9,257 bases of DNA, taken from NCBI GenBank assembly GCA_030612785.1, contig JAUWNF010000100.1:1-9257 (forward strand), given 5' to 3'. This document shows positions 1-6,545 of this stretch, piece after piece (position 1 is the stretch's first letter; every line of letters begins with the position of its first letter). This DNA comes from Phycisphaerales bacterium. GTDB lineage: Bacteria > Planctomycetota > Phycisphaerae > UBA1845. Both the position numbers and the translations under genes were made by a program. The notes below the pieces were generated by a model. That model had not been told where the DNA came from. It searched no databases and worked only from the letters and a program-made list of their open reading frames with translations.

Positions 1-439
1 CGATAGCAGCGTCCGTGATGTAAGCCCTCAGATCACGACAGCTAGTCAAACCGCGCGGCAACTCAAACACCGATTGTTGTCGAAGGACCCCGTCGTCGTC
101 TGTGAACCCGGGGGCGCGGAAAACGACGACGTTTTGTACGATCCATTCGGGTCCGGAGCCGAAATCAGCAAAGACGTTGATGAATTGATAGGCGGCCGTG
201 CCGTCCAGATGTACCACATTCGGCGCTGTCGGCAGGCTGGCATCGAAGCTGAGTGAGACCAGCACCCGGCCGATCTCCGACGGTTTGGTCGCCACGCTCA
301 CCCTGTCGACTGTGACGTGATCGATCGTGATTCCCATGGCCGTCGAGATGTGCGCTAGCGACACAACAACCGCCAAGACCCGCGCATATCGGCTCACCGG
401 CTGTCGACACGGGCTGGCACAGTCTTTTCGTTCCAACAT
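1..439 (-). CDS. Putative exported protein of unknown family (3' end missing)
   Basis: I do not recognise this protein. The frame stays open for 146 codons from an ATG at 439 to the window edge, so the C-terminus lies outside. The start is well supported: a GGAGG Shine-Dalgarno sequence at 448-452 stands 8 bases before the ATG. The N-terminus looks like a signal peptide: a basic, cysteine-containing stretch (residues 1-20, ending SRYAR), a hydrophobic core (about 21-33, VLAVVVSLAHIST) and a likely cleavage site near residues 34-36 (AMG). The mature part alternates hydrophobic and polar residues (for example ITIDHVTVDRVSV and NVVVFRAPGF), which suggests a beta-rich extracytoplasmic domain. The two other minus-strand frames give only short open stretches of low-complexity arginine-rich peptide. 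It may be co-transcribed with the small membrane protein upstream (77-base gap). The frame and start are fairly sure; the function is unknown. Confidence 0.72.
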   Translation of the reverse strand, partial: MLERKDCASPCRQPVSRYARVLAVVVSLAHISTAMGITIDHVTVDRVSVATKPSEIGRVLVSLSFDASLPTAPNVVHLDGTAAYQFINVFADFGSGPEWIVQNVVVFRAPGFTDDDGVLRQQSVFELPRGLTSCRDLRAYITDAAI

Positions 440-482
440 TGTGGCTTCCTCCCGGTTGTGTTGTTGAGTTTTTCTTTTCGTG

Positions 483-503
483 CTAGTGACGTCTGGTGGG
501 CAT
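483..503 (-). other. Six-codon mini-ORF with strong Shine-Dalgarno
   Basis: An AGGAGG at 513-518 overlaps the stop codon of the small membrane protein gene and stands 9 bases before an ATG at 503. That ATG opens a frame of only six codons (MPTRRH) before TAG at 483. The start codon lies in the loop and 5' arm of the hairpin at 494-512. It could be a leader peptide ahead of the exported-protein gene that starts at 439, a remnant of a start codon, or chance. There are no repeated codons for one amino acid, so classical amino-acid attenuation is not indicated. Confidence 0.3.
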
Positions 504-512
504 TACCCACCA
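494..512 (-). terminator. Small intercistronic hairpin, possible weak terminator
   Basis: A perfect 7-bp stem (TGGTGGG with CCCACCA) closes a 5-base loop, four bases after the stop codon of the small membrane protein. No run of T follows on the minus strand, so it is not a classical intrinsic terminator. It may instead be a processing or stabilising structure between the two genes, or control the mini-ORF whose ATG it contains. Confidence 0.4.
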
Positions 513-516
513 CCTC

Positions 517-882
517 CTACCTCATAGAAGCAGCGGCCATCGGAGGAGGTGCACGGGGATACGCCTGCGGAAGGACCCAGGACTGGATTACCATGATTAC
601 TTGCGATGCAAGCTGCCCAACGACATTGGGCGATGCGGCCAATGACCCGTAGGCCGGGAAGCACAGGCGGGCACCGCTCAGAATACCGACCAGCGAGGCG
701 TTGGCGCAAGTTACCAGGAAGGCCGTGCAGACGTAGCCGAGCAGGCAGGCCAGCCAGTGATGGTCCGGCATCCGCAAGGCCGCAACGGTAAGCAAGGCGC
801 TGAGCACCAACGACGCAGCCAGTACCGCGACCTTGACACTGCGTGGCAGCTTGTTCGCGATGCCCTGCGGGCTCGTAAACAC
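517..882 (-). CDS. Small predicted membrane protein, unknown function
   Basis: I do not recognise this protein. From a GTG at 882 it has 121 residues. Two convincing membrane segments are visible, one around residues 17-37 (VAVLAASLVLSALLTVAAL) and one around 44-68 (starting WLACLLGYVC), and a weaker hydrophobic stretch follows near 85-105. Alternate start: a GTG at 891, three codons upstream in frame, gives 124 residues, but the purine-rich Shine-Dalgarno-like stretch GAGGGGAG (891-898) overlaps it. The GTG at 882 has an 8-base spacing and is preferred. Codon use is biased to G or C in third positions, like the confident genes here, which supports real coding. A strong promoter and a structured leader precede it, so expression is probably individually controlled rather than read through from rodA. 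The gene is likely real; its function is open. Confidence 0.6.
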   Translation of the reverse strand: MFTSPQGIANKLPRSVKVAVLAASLVLSALLTVAALRMPDHHWLACLLGYVCTAFLVTCANASLVGILSGARLCFPAYGSLAASPNVVGQLASQVIMVIQSWVLPQAYPRAPPPMAAASMR

Positions 883-906
883 GAACTTCACTCCCCTCGC
901 TTGCAG

Positions 907-986
907 TTCGATTCGTCCTTTGCGAGGCCCAAAACGCCCAAAGACCCACGGGCCGATTCTCGGCCCGATGGGGATTCACAATCGAA
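907..986 (-). promoter_or_regulatory. Candidate structured 5' leader RNA (three-way junction)
   Basis: The leader between the promoter and the small membrane protein gene can fold compactly when read on the minus strand. UUCGAUU (986-980) pairs with AAUCGAA (913-907) as a closing helix. Inside it sits hairpin 1, a perfect 8-bp stem CGGGCCGA/UCGGCCCG with a GAA loop (967-949). After three bases follows hairpin 2, GUCUUUG (945-939) with CAAAGGAC (922-915), 7 bp with one bulged G. Alternative pairings exist. The 5' strand can fold locally as CAAU-UCG-AUUG (989-979). CGAAC (910-906) can pair with GUUCG (886-882) around the Shine-Dalgarno sequence, up to the preferred start codon. This resembles a cis-acting regulatory RNA. 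I do not recognise it as a known riboswitch class. It is inferred by eye without covariation. Confidence 0.4.
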
Positions 987-997
987 TTGATCGTCCC

Positions 998-1026
998 ATA
1001 ATATCGCACGTCGGCCGCGCTGTCAA
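998..1026 (-). promoter_or_regulatory. Sigma-70-type promoter of the small membrane protein gene
   Basis: On the minus strand a perfect -35 box TTGACA (1026-1021) is separated by exactly 17 bases from TATTAT (1003-998), which matches the -10 consensus at five of six positions. The stretch is noticeably A+T-rich for its surroundings. The expected transcription start is near A991, only five bases before the first strand of the leader's closing helix. It points at the gene starting at 882 and lies well downstream of rodA. Confidence 0.75.
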
Positions 1027-1402
1027 GAGTAAATTCACCCGTCCGATCCACTGGCGACCACGGTACCGGCGCGCCGAGAACGGCCGGGGGAGCTTATGCT
1101 TGATGCGAAGTGTCAAGTACGCCCGTGTAGTGTTTCAGAGCAAGTGAGACATACTGGCGTTTCGATTAAGGTACGGTTTGCGGGCCGCTCGGCTCGTCTG
1201 TGACTACCCTCGGAGGTGGTATCAGGCTGACGCCCTGGGCTATATTCCTTCGCCAGCTCCGCGGGCGGCGGTCTGCGCGGCGGTCTGGGCGGGGTGGGCG
1301 GTCGTCCATGTCGCGGCGGTATTGTTGAGGTCCACGACGTCGCCGGCAGGTGGAGATCGGGTTTGCCGACCGACGCCGGAGCTACACCAAGTCGTTCGAA
1401 CG
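1027..1402. other. Gene-free region after rodA
   Basis: No convincing gene is seen in these 376 bases on either strand. Open frames are proline- and arginine-rich or are continuations of frames shadowing rodA, and none has a credible ribosome-binding site. The stretch near 1265-1287 carries an 11-base element GCGGCGGTCTG twice with a 12-base period. No hairpin with a T-run follows the rodA stop, so the long operon may end by Rho-dependent termination, which the sequence cannot show. The last part borders the promoter at 998-1026. Confidence 0.5.
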
Positions 1403-2707
1403 CTATCCGCGCGCTGCCGGCGGTTTCTCGCCGGTCGTGATTCGGGCGCTCGCCCGTCGGTCGAGCGGCGTCTCCGGGGGCGGCGTCGCGGAGTAATCGA
1501 AAGGCTTCCTCGCCAGCACGAAGGGCCGGTGCTGGGATACGCTGATCAACAGCGCCGCGGCGATGAAGCTGGTCAGTAGACTGCTTCCGCCATAACTGAC
1601 AAACGGCAGAGTCATCCCGGTTATCGGCATGAGTCCGGCGGTCATGCCGATGTTGATCGCCACCTGTGTGGCGACCAGCGCCAGGACTCCGACGGCCAGC
1701 AGGCGCCCGAACGGTTCGACGCTGGTCGATGCGATTTCCGCCGCGGCGATGACGAACACCGCGTAGCAGAGCAGTACGACGGCGCAGCCCACGAATCCCC
1801 ATTGATGCCCCACCATGGCGAAGACGAAGTCGTTGTGCCGGTCGGGCAAGAAGTTGTACTCCACGTAGGTGCCCTGCCCCCAGCCTTCCCCAATCAGTCC
1901 GCCGCTGCCCAGGGCGGCCTTGGAACGTACCAACTGCATCCCCGCCCCAACCTCCCACTCGCGGGCCTGTCGGCCCGTGCACAGATGTTCATAACGCTCG
2001 GGATGGGCGATGATCTTGGAGCGCAGCGCTTCGGATTGCAGGAAAACGCCGACAATCCGCAACCGTTGGTAGGAGGCCATTCTTTCCCACAGGAACGGGG
2101 CCGCGATGAAAGCGATCCCGACGAACAACGCCAGATGTCGCTTGCGGGCCCCGGCGGCATACAGCAGAAGCAGCAGCACCGGAATCATCAGCAGCACGGT
2201 GCCCAGATCGGGTTCCTTCAGAATCAGTAACAGGGGGAGAACCGACAGCACGATGGGGATGCTGACCCCGCGCAGCGTACGGTAGTTCGCGCGGTAGCGC
2301 AGGTACTGGGCCAGGGCTAACACGCAGGCGATCTTCATCAGTTCCGACGGCTGTAGTTGGAACCCCGGCAGGCGAATCCAACGATAGGCACCACGCCTTC
2401 CAGGCACCAGCCCACCGAACTCGAAGTCGGTCGCCTGGGCAATCGTCAGGGGGATCAACAAGAGCAGGGCAACGGCGAACAGCGCGTAAGCATACCGCGC
2501 GATACGTTGATAGCCGATCCGCAGAGTAACCAGTCCGACGCCGACCCCCACTATTATGAACAGGGCTTGTTTGGCGGTGTTAATGTGTGAATCCTGACCC
2601 GCGCGTTCGGTGGCATAGATGCACGCCAAACCGGTACCGCACAGCACCATGATACACAAGGCGATCGCGTAGCCGGGGCGGGTGAGTTGGAGCGGCGTCC
2701 GGTTCAT
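1403..2707 (-). CDS. rodA: RodA, SEDS-family peptidoglycan glycosyltransferase
   Basis: RodA polymerises lipid II into glycan strands at the cytoplasmic membrane and acts with PBP2 in lateral wall growth. The 434-residue product is a polytopic membrane protein with SEDS hallmarks: QLQPSELMK (117-125), KEPDLGT (164-170), SGGLIGEGWGQGT (268-280), LPDRHNDF (287-294, with the invariant catalytic-loop Asp at 293) and the C-terminal GLMPITGMTLPFVSYGGSS (358-376). The start ATG overlaps the mrdA stop as ATGA, which argues for translational coupling and against a longer frame that opens 276 bases upstream inside mrdA. Two oddities stand out. The loop after ASYQRLRI (211-218) is longer than in typical RodA, with a charged insert around 225-256. 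The usual Glu-Glu in the GEE(x)G motif after the catalytic Asp reads His-Gln (GHQWG, 300-304). The last 35 or so residues are a hydrophilic tail. Confidence 0.95.
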   Translation of the reverse strand: MNRTPLQLTRPGYAIALCIMVLCGTGLACIYATERAGQDSHINTAKQALFIIVGVGVGLVTLRIGYQRIARYAYALFAVALLLLIPLTIAQATDFEFGGLVPGRRGAYRWIRLPGFQLQPSELMKIACVLALAQYLRYRANYRTLRGVSIPIVLSVLPLLLILKEPDLGTVLLMIPVLLLLLYAAGARKRHLALFVGIAFIAAPFLWERMASYQRLRIVGVFLQSEALRSKIIAHPERYEHLCTGRQAREWEVGAGMQLVRSKAALGSGGLIGEGWGQGTYVEYNFLPDRHNDFVFAMVGHQWGFVGCAVVLLCYAVFVIAAAEIASTSVEPFGRLLAVGVLALVATQVAINIGMTAGLMPITGMTLPFVSYGGSSLLTSFIAAALLISVSQHRPFVLARKPFDYSATPPPETPLDRRASARITTGEKPPAARG

Positions 2708-4881
2708 GGTTCGGCGCCTGCGCACACGGCGTCGGGGTCGAGACCGGCACCAAGCGTGTCCAACATGGTCTCGGCAACCTTGACGGCGATCGGTCCGGCG
2801 ACGCGACCGCCGCTGCCGCCGAACTCCACCAACACCGAGAATGCAATCCGCGGCGCAACTTCGTGCAACGGCTGCCCGGCACGGTCCACCGCCTGCAAGT
2901 AGCCAATGAACCAGGCATGCTCCTGTTGGTCGGCCTTGGTCGGTCGGCGCCGGCCCGCCGACAATGGTGGCCAGTATTTGCACGCCTCGACTTCGTCACG
3001 GGCAAACTCCGTACCCCGGTATTCAATTGCGAAGCGCTCGACGGCCTCGCGCTTGCTGTTGGCCGAAACGATCGCGGTCAGCTCGGTGCCTTCCGGCGAG
3101 GTATAGGGAATCGCGTAGGCAACCGCCCAGGGGCCCACGGTGGCGCTGCCCGTCTTGCCGCACAAAGCATAACCGTCGCGAACTAAATGCGCGGTCCGGT
3201 ACGCGGTGGCCCCAGGTTGGTTGGTCACGCGAAACAAACCTGTACGAATCGTACGCCAGTGCTCCGGCTTGACCGGAAGCCTCCACTCGGCGGCAGTAGT
3301 CTCCTCGCGGAGGAGGACGACCTTCTTGTAAATGCCGCCGGCATAGACGGCTGCCAGGTTGGCTGTCTGAACCGGTGTCATCGAGACCTCGCCCTGCCCG
3401 ATGGCGAAGTTCCACGCGTCGCCCTTGCTGACGCTCTCTCCACGCGCGGAGAGGTAACTCGGCGTCGGGTTGATGCCGCGGACTTCCTCACGTAAACCGA
3501 TGCCCGAAGGGAGCCCCACGCCGGCCATGTCGAAGTAGTTGCACAACTGTGCAACGCCCACGCGCTCGCCGGTGTGGTACATGAAGATGTTGCAACTGTG
3601 GGCGATGGCCTCGGAGACCGTGAGCGGACCGTGCGCCATGCGCTGGTTCGTCCCGTGAATCGGCCAGCACTTCCTGCCGCTGCGCGTTTTGGGGTAGTAG
3701 TATCCTTGACAATCGAAGGTTGTTCCCAAGGTGATTTTGCCGGTGGTCAACCCGGCGATGCAGGTTAAGGGCTTGATAATCGATCCCGGGGCATATTGGT
3801 TCGCGACCCCGCGGAAGCGTAGCGCCTGGTGTCGCGCATCTCGGGCGAGGTCGTTGTAAGCGCTGCGAAACGTATTGTTATCGTAGCCGGGATAGGAGAC
3901 CATTGCGAGCACTTGACGGGTGGGCACGTCCAGCACGACGATGGCGCCGCCGGTGGGGTATGGCGTGTTCGGAATCGCACGCTCCAGCAATGTGTAGAGC
4001 GCCTCCTGCAAATCCAGCCGAAGGGTCAAGGTGACATCTTCGCCGTTGGTGGCCGCGATGTTCTCTACCGTTTCGCCACTGCGGTTCTTACGGATCAGGC
4101 CGCGCCGACCGCGCAGCCTCCGCTCGGCGGCGTATTCCACACCGGTAACACCAAGTGTTTCCGAAGCCAGGTAGCGGGCGAGGGGGTCGTCCCGCTCGGG
4201 ATCGTTCTCCAGCGTTGAACTGGTTACCGCTCCCCGTTGTCCCAGGAGGTGGGGCAGGGATTTTGACGGACAATAGGAGCGGGTAGTCGAGTTACGCACC
4301 TCCAACCATGGATAACCTTGGAGGAGTTGCCGGGCGGTGATCTGGTCCTGGTCATTGAGCCCGGTGACGAGCGCGTGGCACATGCGTTCTTCAGCTATCG
4401 GGGTCTCGAACCCGCGTTGGCGCGTTACCGCCGCGCGCACCCGGGCGACGCGGGCGCAGATTTCGTCGCCCCGGACACGCAAGTCAGCGATGCTTGTTTC
4501 ACTGAAACGGGCCAAGTCTTTCCACATACGATCGATTCTGCGCCGGATTTCCTCCTCGGCCTCGGTCTGCGATATGCCCGGTTCCGTCGACTCGCGCAGA
4601 TGCCTGGCATGCCCGCGAAGGTACGCGGGCATTATGGTCAGGACGCGATAGTCGACGGCGACTTCCCAGCACGGCTGATCGGCGGCCAGCTCGGTCCCGA
4701 AGCGGTCCAGAATCCGCCCGCGCACAGAGGGGAGCATCCGCGCCGGGCGCAGCAGGGCCTGCTCGGCCTGTTTGCGATACACATCCGCGCGGACGACTTG
4801 GAGGTCGACCAGCCGGACGACGATCACCAACAACGCCAGTCCGAACAGACCCAGCATGATTTTCAGACGCGTCTCAAACAC
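2704..4881 (-). CDS. mrdA: Penicillin-binding protein 2 (class B transpeptidase)
   Basis: PBP2 is the membrane-anchored, periplasmic DD-transpeptidase that cross-links the glycan made by RodA. Numbered from the chosen GTG at 4881 (725 residues), there is one membrane anchor (about 6-26), a pedestal/dimerisation region that begins with the typical RGRILDR (54-60), and the transpeptidase domain. Its three active-site motifs are SIIK (367-370, nucleophile Ser367), SCN (429-431) and KTGS (576-579). The family motif HAWFIGY follows at 655-661, but about 70 residues later than usual: an insert with charged residues and a cysteine lies between KTGS and HAWF. The GTG at 4881 has GAGGG at 4888-4892, six bases upstream; another GTG at 4926 has no such site and would overlap mreD by 53 bases. 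It overlaps mreD by 8 bases and rodA by 4. Assignment as PBP2 rather than FtsI rests on the mreD and rodA neighbours. Confidence 0.95.
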   Translation of the reverse strand: MFETRLKIMLGLFGLALLVIVVRLVDLQVVRADVYRKQAEQALLRPARMLPSVRGRILDRFGTELAADQPCWEVAVDYRVLTIMPAYLRGHARHLRESTEPGISQTEAEEEIRRRIDRMWKDLARFSETSIADLRVRGDEICARVARVRAAVTRQRGFETPIAEERMCHALVTGLNDQDQITARQLLQGYPWLEVRNSTTRSYCPSKSLPHLLGQRGAVTSSTLENDPERDDPLARYLASETLGVTGVEYAAERRLRGRRGLIRKNRSGETVENIAATNGEDVTLTLRLDLQEALYTLLERAIPNTPYPTGGAIVVLDVPTRQVLAMVSYPGYDNNTFRSAYNDLARDARHQALRFRGVANQYAPGSIIKPLTCIAGLTTGKITLGTTFDCQGYYYPKTRSGRKCWPIHGTNQRMAHGPLTVSEAIAHSCNIFMYHTGERVGVAQLCNYFDMAGVGLPSGIGLREEVRGINPTPSYLSARGESVSKGDAWNFAIGQGEVSMTPVQTANLAAVYAGGIYKKVVLLREETTAAEWRLPVKPEHWRTIRTGLFRVTNQPGATAYRTAHLVRDGYALCGKTGSATVGPWAVAYAIPYTSPEGTELTAIVSANSKREAVERFAIEYRGTEFARDEVEACKYWPPLSAGRRRPTKADQQEHAWFIGYLQAVDRAGQPLHEVAPRIAFSVLVEFGGSGGRVAGPIAVKVAETMLDTLGAGLDPDAVCAGAEP

Positions 4882-5413
4882 GCCGTGCCCTCTTAAGCCG
4901 GGGGCGATAACTCCGCCGCGGCCCACGGATGCCCAGAAGATGGGGGAACTTCAGAAGCACATGGTGCAAGAACGGCGCCCACACGGCCGTATAGGCGGCA
5001 CCGAAGAGAATGCCGCCAACCAGCGGCATAACTCGCAGGCTTGCCCCATCTATGAACAGCACCCGGTAAAGCGTTGTTAGCACACCGACCGCTGCCGCGG
5101 ATAGAAAAGTGAGGGCGAAGTGGGTCAGTGGGTTATCGCGAAAGACGTGGTCGCGAACCCCGTAGATCGCCAGCACCGCCACCGCGTAGCACCCCGAGAG
5201 TAGCCCGAAGTTCTCGATGGTCATGACATCCATCGCCGCCCCGAGCAACCACGCCCCGATCAGCGCGTCCATCGAACGCGCGTGCAGCACGAAGAATACC
5301 GCCAACACCAGCATCCAGTCCGGGCGGGCACCCCGGATATCCAACCGGTGCGCCAGCGTGGTTTGCAGAACCAGAACCACCACCGCGCAGATTGCAAATC
5401 CCAGCCACCTCAT
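4874..5413 (-). CDS. mreD: Rod shape-determining protein MreD
   Basis: MreD is a small integral membrane component of the Mre/elongasome complex that helps organise PBP2-RodA wall synthesis. The 179-residue product has about six hydrophobic segments (near 4-20, 33-46, 50-64, 68-84, 98-117 and 128-150). It shows the family pattern: a PDW (31-33) entering the second segment, an Asp after an Ala-rich glycine helix (LLGAAMDV, 56-63), then FGLLSGCYAV (69-78). The ATG at 5413 is the first start that places a membrane segment at the N-terminus. A longer frame from 5560 adds 49 hydrophilic residues that lie mainly within the upstream gene's end. A weak AGGG lies 8 bases before the ATG. mreC, the usual upstream neighbour, is absent; a HEAT-repeat gene is there instead, 94 bases away. 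The C-terminus is strongly basic. MreD is poorly conserved in sequence, so the call leans on topology, length and the mrdA-rodA context. Confidence 0.87.
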   Translation of the reverse strand: MRWLGFAICAVVVLVLQTTLAHRLDIRGARPDWMLVLAVFFVLHARSMDALIGAWLLGAAMDVMTIENFGLLSGCYAVAVLAIYGVRDHVFRDNPLTHFALTFLSAAAVGVLTTLYRVLFIDGASLRVMPLVGGILFGAAYTAVWAPFLHHVLLKFPHLLGIRGPRRSYRPRLKRARRV

Positions 5414-5507
5414 GCTCTTTGCCCTGTGGTCAAGACCTCCCCGAGGCCCACTGCCTTCCGTTCGCGGTACGCCGGGGCGGCACCTATCGAGACCCGCCCA
5501 AGCCCCA

Positions 5508-6545
5508 TCATCTCCGGGCCCGCGCCCCGCGCTCGCGCGGCATCCGGCTAGGTTCGACACCGCCGGTCAGTTGCACGATGGCCATCGCCGCCGCCAACTG
5601 CACCCGTGGGTCCTCATCCTCATTCATTCTGTCGCGCAGGCCGGGCAGGGCCTCGAGGTTTCCGATTGCGCCCAGAGCGTGGGCGGCCAACTGCCGGACG
5701 CGTATGATCTGCATTCTCGGGGGATCGTTCTTGTCCTGTTTTCTGGGCTTGTTGAAGTCCAACGCCTTACGCGCCACCGCATATCCCGCGCCCGAACCGA
5801 GATACGCCAACGCCTTAGCGGCGGCTAGTTTGGTTTCCAGGTGCAGGGCCTTCTCGAACTGGATGCGGAACAACTCCTCCAGGGACGGGTCTCTGCATTC
5901 GGCCAGTGCCAGCAACGCCAGAGTCTGCTGGGCCCCATCGCCGGAATAGGCGTTGACCTTGAGTTGCTTCAAAGCCTCGGGGCTGCCGAGCAGGACCATT
6001 GATTCCAGCGCCAAGAGGCGCAAGGCTTCGTCGTCAGACATCATCGCCCGGGCCAGCAATGGAATGGCGCCCTTTTCTCCCAGGCGGCCGAGGAGCATGG
6101 CGGCGTTGCGCCGAACCGCGGGATCGTCGTGGTCGAGCAAGAAGTCGGCCAGACGCTCCGAATAGCGCAGGTCGCCCATGCGGTGCAGGGCAAAGACGGC
6201 GGCCGCTTGCACACTGGGATCCGAATCGGACACCAGCTTCTCGATCGAAGGCTGCGCCACCGTGTCGCGCAGCACTCCCAGGGCCGCACATGCCGAGAAG
6301 CGCACGGCCGGGTGGTCGTCATCCAACGCCGCTCGAATCCAGGGAAGCCCCGCGCGCGAAGCGGTCTTCTGCAGGGCTTCGACCGCCTGAACGCGAACCG
6401 AGGGCAAGGCCTGATAGTCGGTTCCACGCTTCAACGCCAGCAGCGCCCGGTCGCGCAAGGTCCGACACTCCTCGCGCGACAGTGGCGCGTTACACCCCAC
6501 GCAGAACAACATAACACCGCATAACGCCGCGGACAGTGCCCTCAT
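5508..6545 (-). CDS. HEAT-repeat protein, putative lipoprotein
   Basis: The 345-residue product starts with a short hydrophobic signal-like segment (2-17) ending in CVGC-N. This suggests lipidation at Cys18, although the -3 position is Cys rather than the canonical Leu/Val/Ile, so the lipobox is imperfect. The rest is an alpha-solenoid of HEAT (PBS-lyase-like) repeats. Units begin with Asp-rich turns such as DDDHPAVR (75-82), SDSDPSVQ (106-113), DHDDPAVR (138-145) and NEDEDPRVQ (308-316), each followed by an Ala/Leu helix; two less regular repeats lie near 170-260. Such solenoids are protein-binding scaffolds; no enzymatic function is implied. It starts with the ATGA overlap with lnt and has its own GGAGG (6553-6557) seven bases upstream. 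Its place between lnt and mreD suggests a periplasm-facing factor, perhaps a scaffold of the wall machinery, but that is inference. The C-terminus is Arg-rich. Confidence 0.88.
   Translation of the reverse strand: MRALSAALCGVMLFCVGCNAPLSREECRTLRDRALLALKRGTDYQALPSVRVQAVEALQKTASRAGLPWIRAALDDDHPAVRFSACAALGVLRDTVAQPSIEKLVSDSDPSVQAAAVFALHRMGDLRYSERLADFLLDHDDPAVRRNAAMLLGRLGEKGAIPLLARAMMSDDEALRLLALESMVLLGSPEALKQLKVNAYSGDGAQQTLALLALAECRDPSLEELFRIQFEKALHLETKLAAAKALAYLGSGAGYAVARKALDFNKPRKQDKNDPPRMQIIRVRQLAAHALGAIGNLEALPGLRDRMNEDEDPRVQLAAAMAIVQLTGGVEPSRMPRERGARARR

Noticed and set aside
503..1051. Minus-strand 182-codon frame overlapping the small membrane protein
   Set aside because: It crosses the strong promoter and the structured leader and gives an Arg/Gly/Cys-rich product without membrane segments; the 517-882 frame is the more credible one.
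1088..1116. Second TTGACA on the minus strand at 1116-1111
   Set aside because: No -10-like hexamer at 16-18 bases; the nearest A+T-rich hexamer (CATAAG) is only about 12 bases away.
1265..1287. Two copies of GCGGCGGTCTG
   Set aside because: Only two short copies in a G+C-rich stretch; not enough for a repeat element.
1166..1309. Minus-strand 47-codon frame in the gene-free region
   Set aside because: No Shine-Dalgarno sequence before its ATG, and the product is Arg/Pro/Asp-rich low complexity.
1178..1579. Plus-strand frame of 133 codons after rodA
   Set aside because: Half of it overlaps rodA antisense; composition and lack of a ribosome-binding site argue against coding.
1113..1982. Long minus-strand open frame (289 codons)
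   Set aside because: It runs through rodA in another frame, its product is low-complexity Arg/Pro/Gly-rich, and it has no recognisable domain.
5508..5560. Upstream extension of mreD to 5560
   Set aside because: The extra 49 residues are hydrophilic, largely overlap the end of the HEAT gene in another frame, and no MreD protein has such a leader before its first membrane segment.
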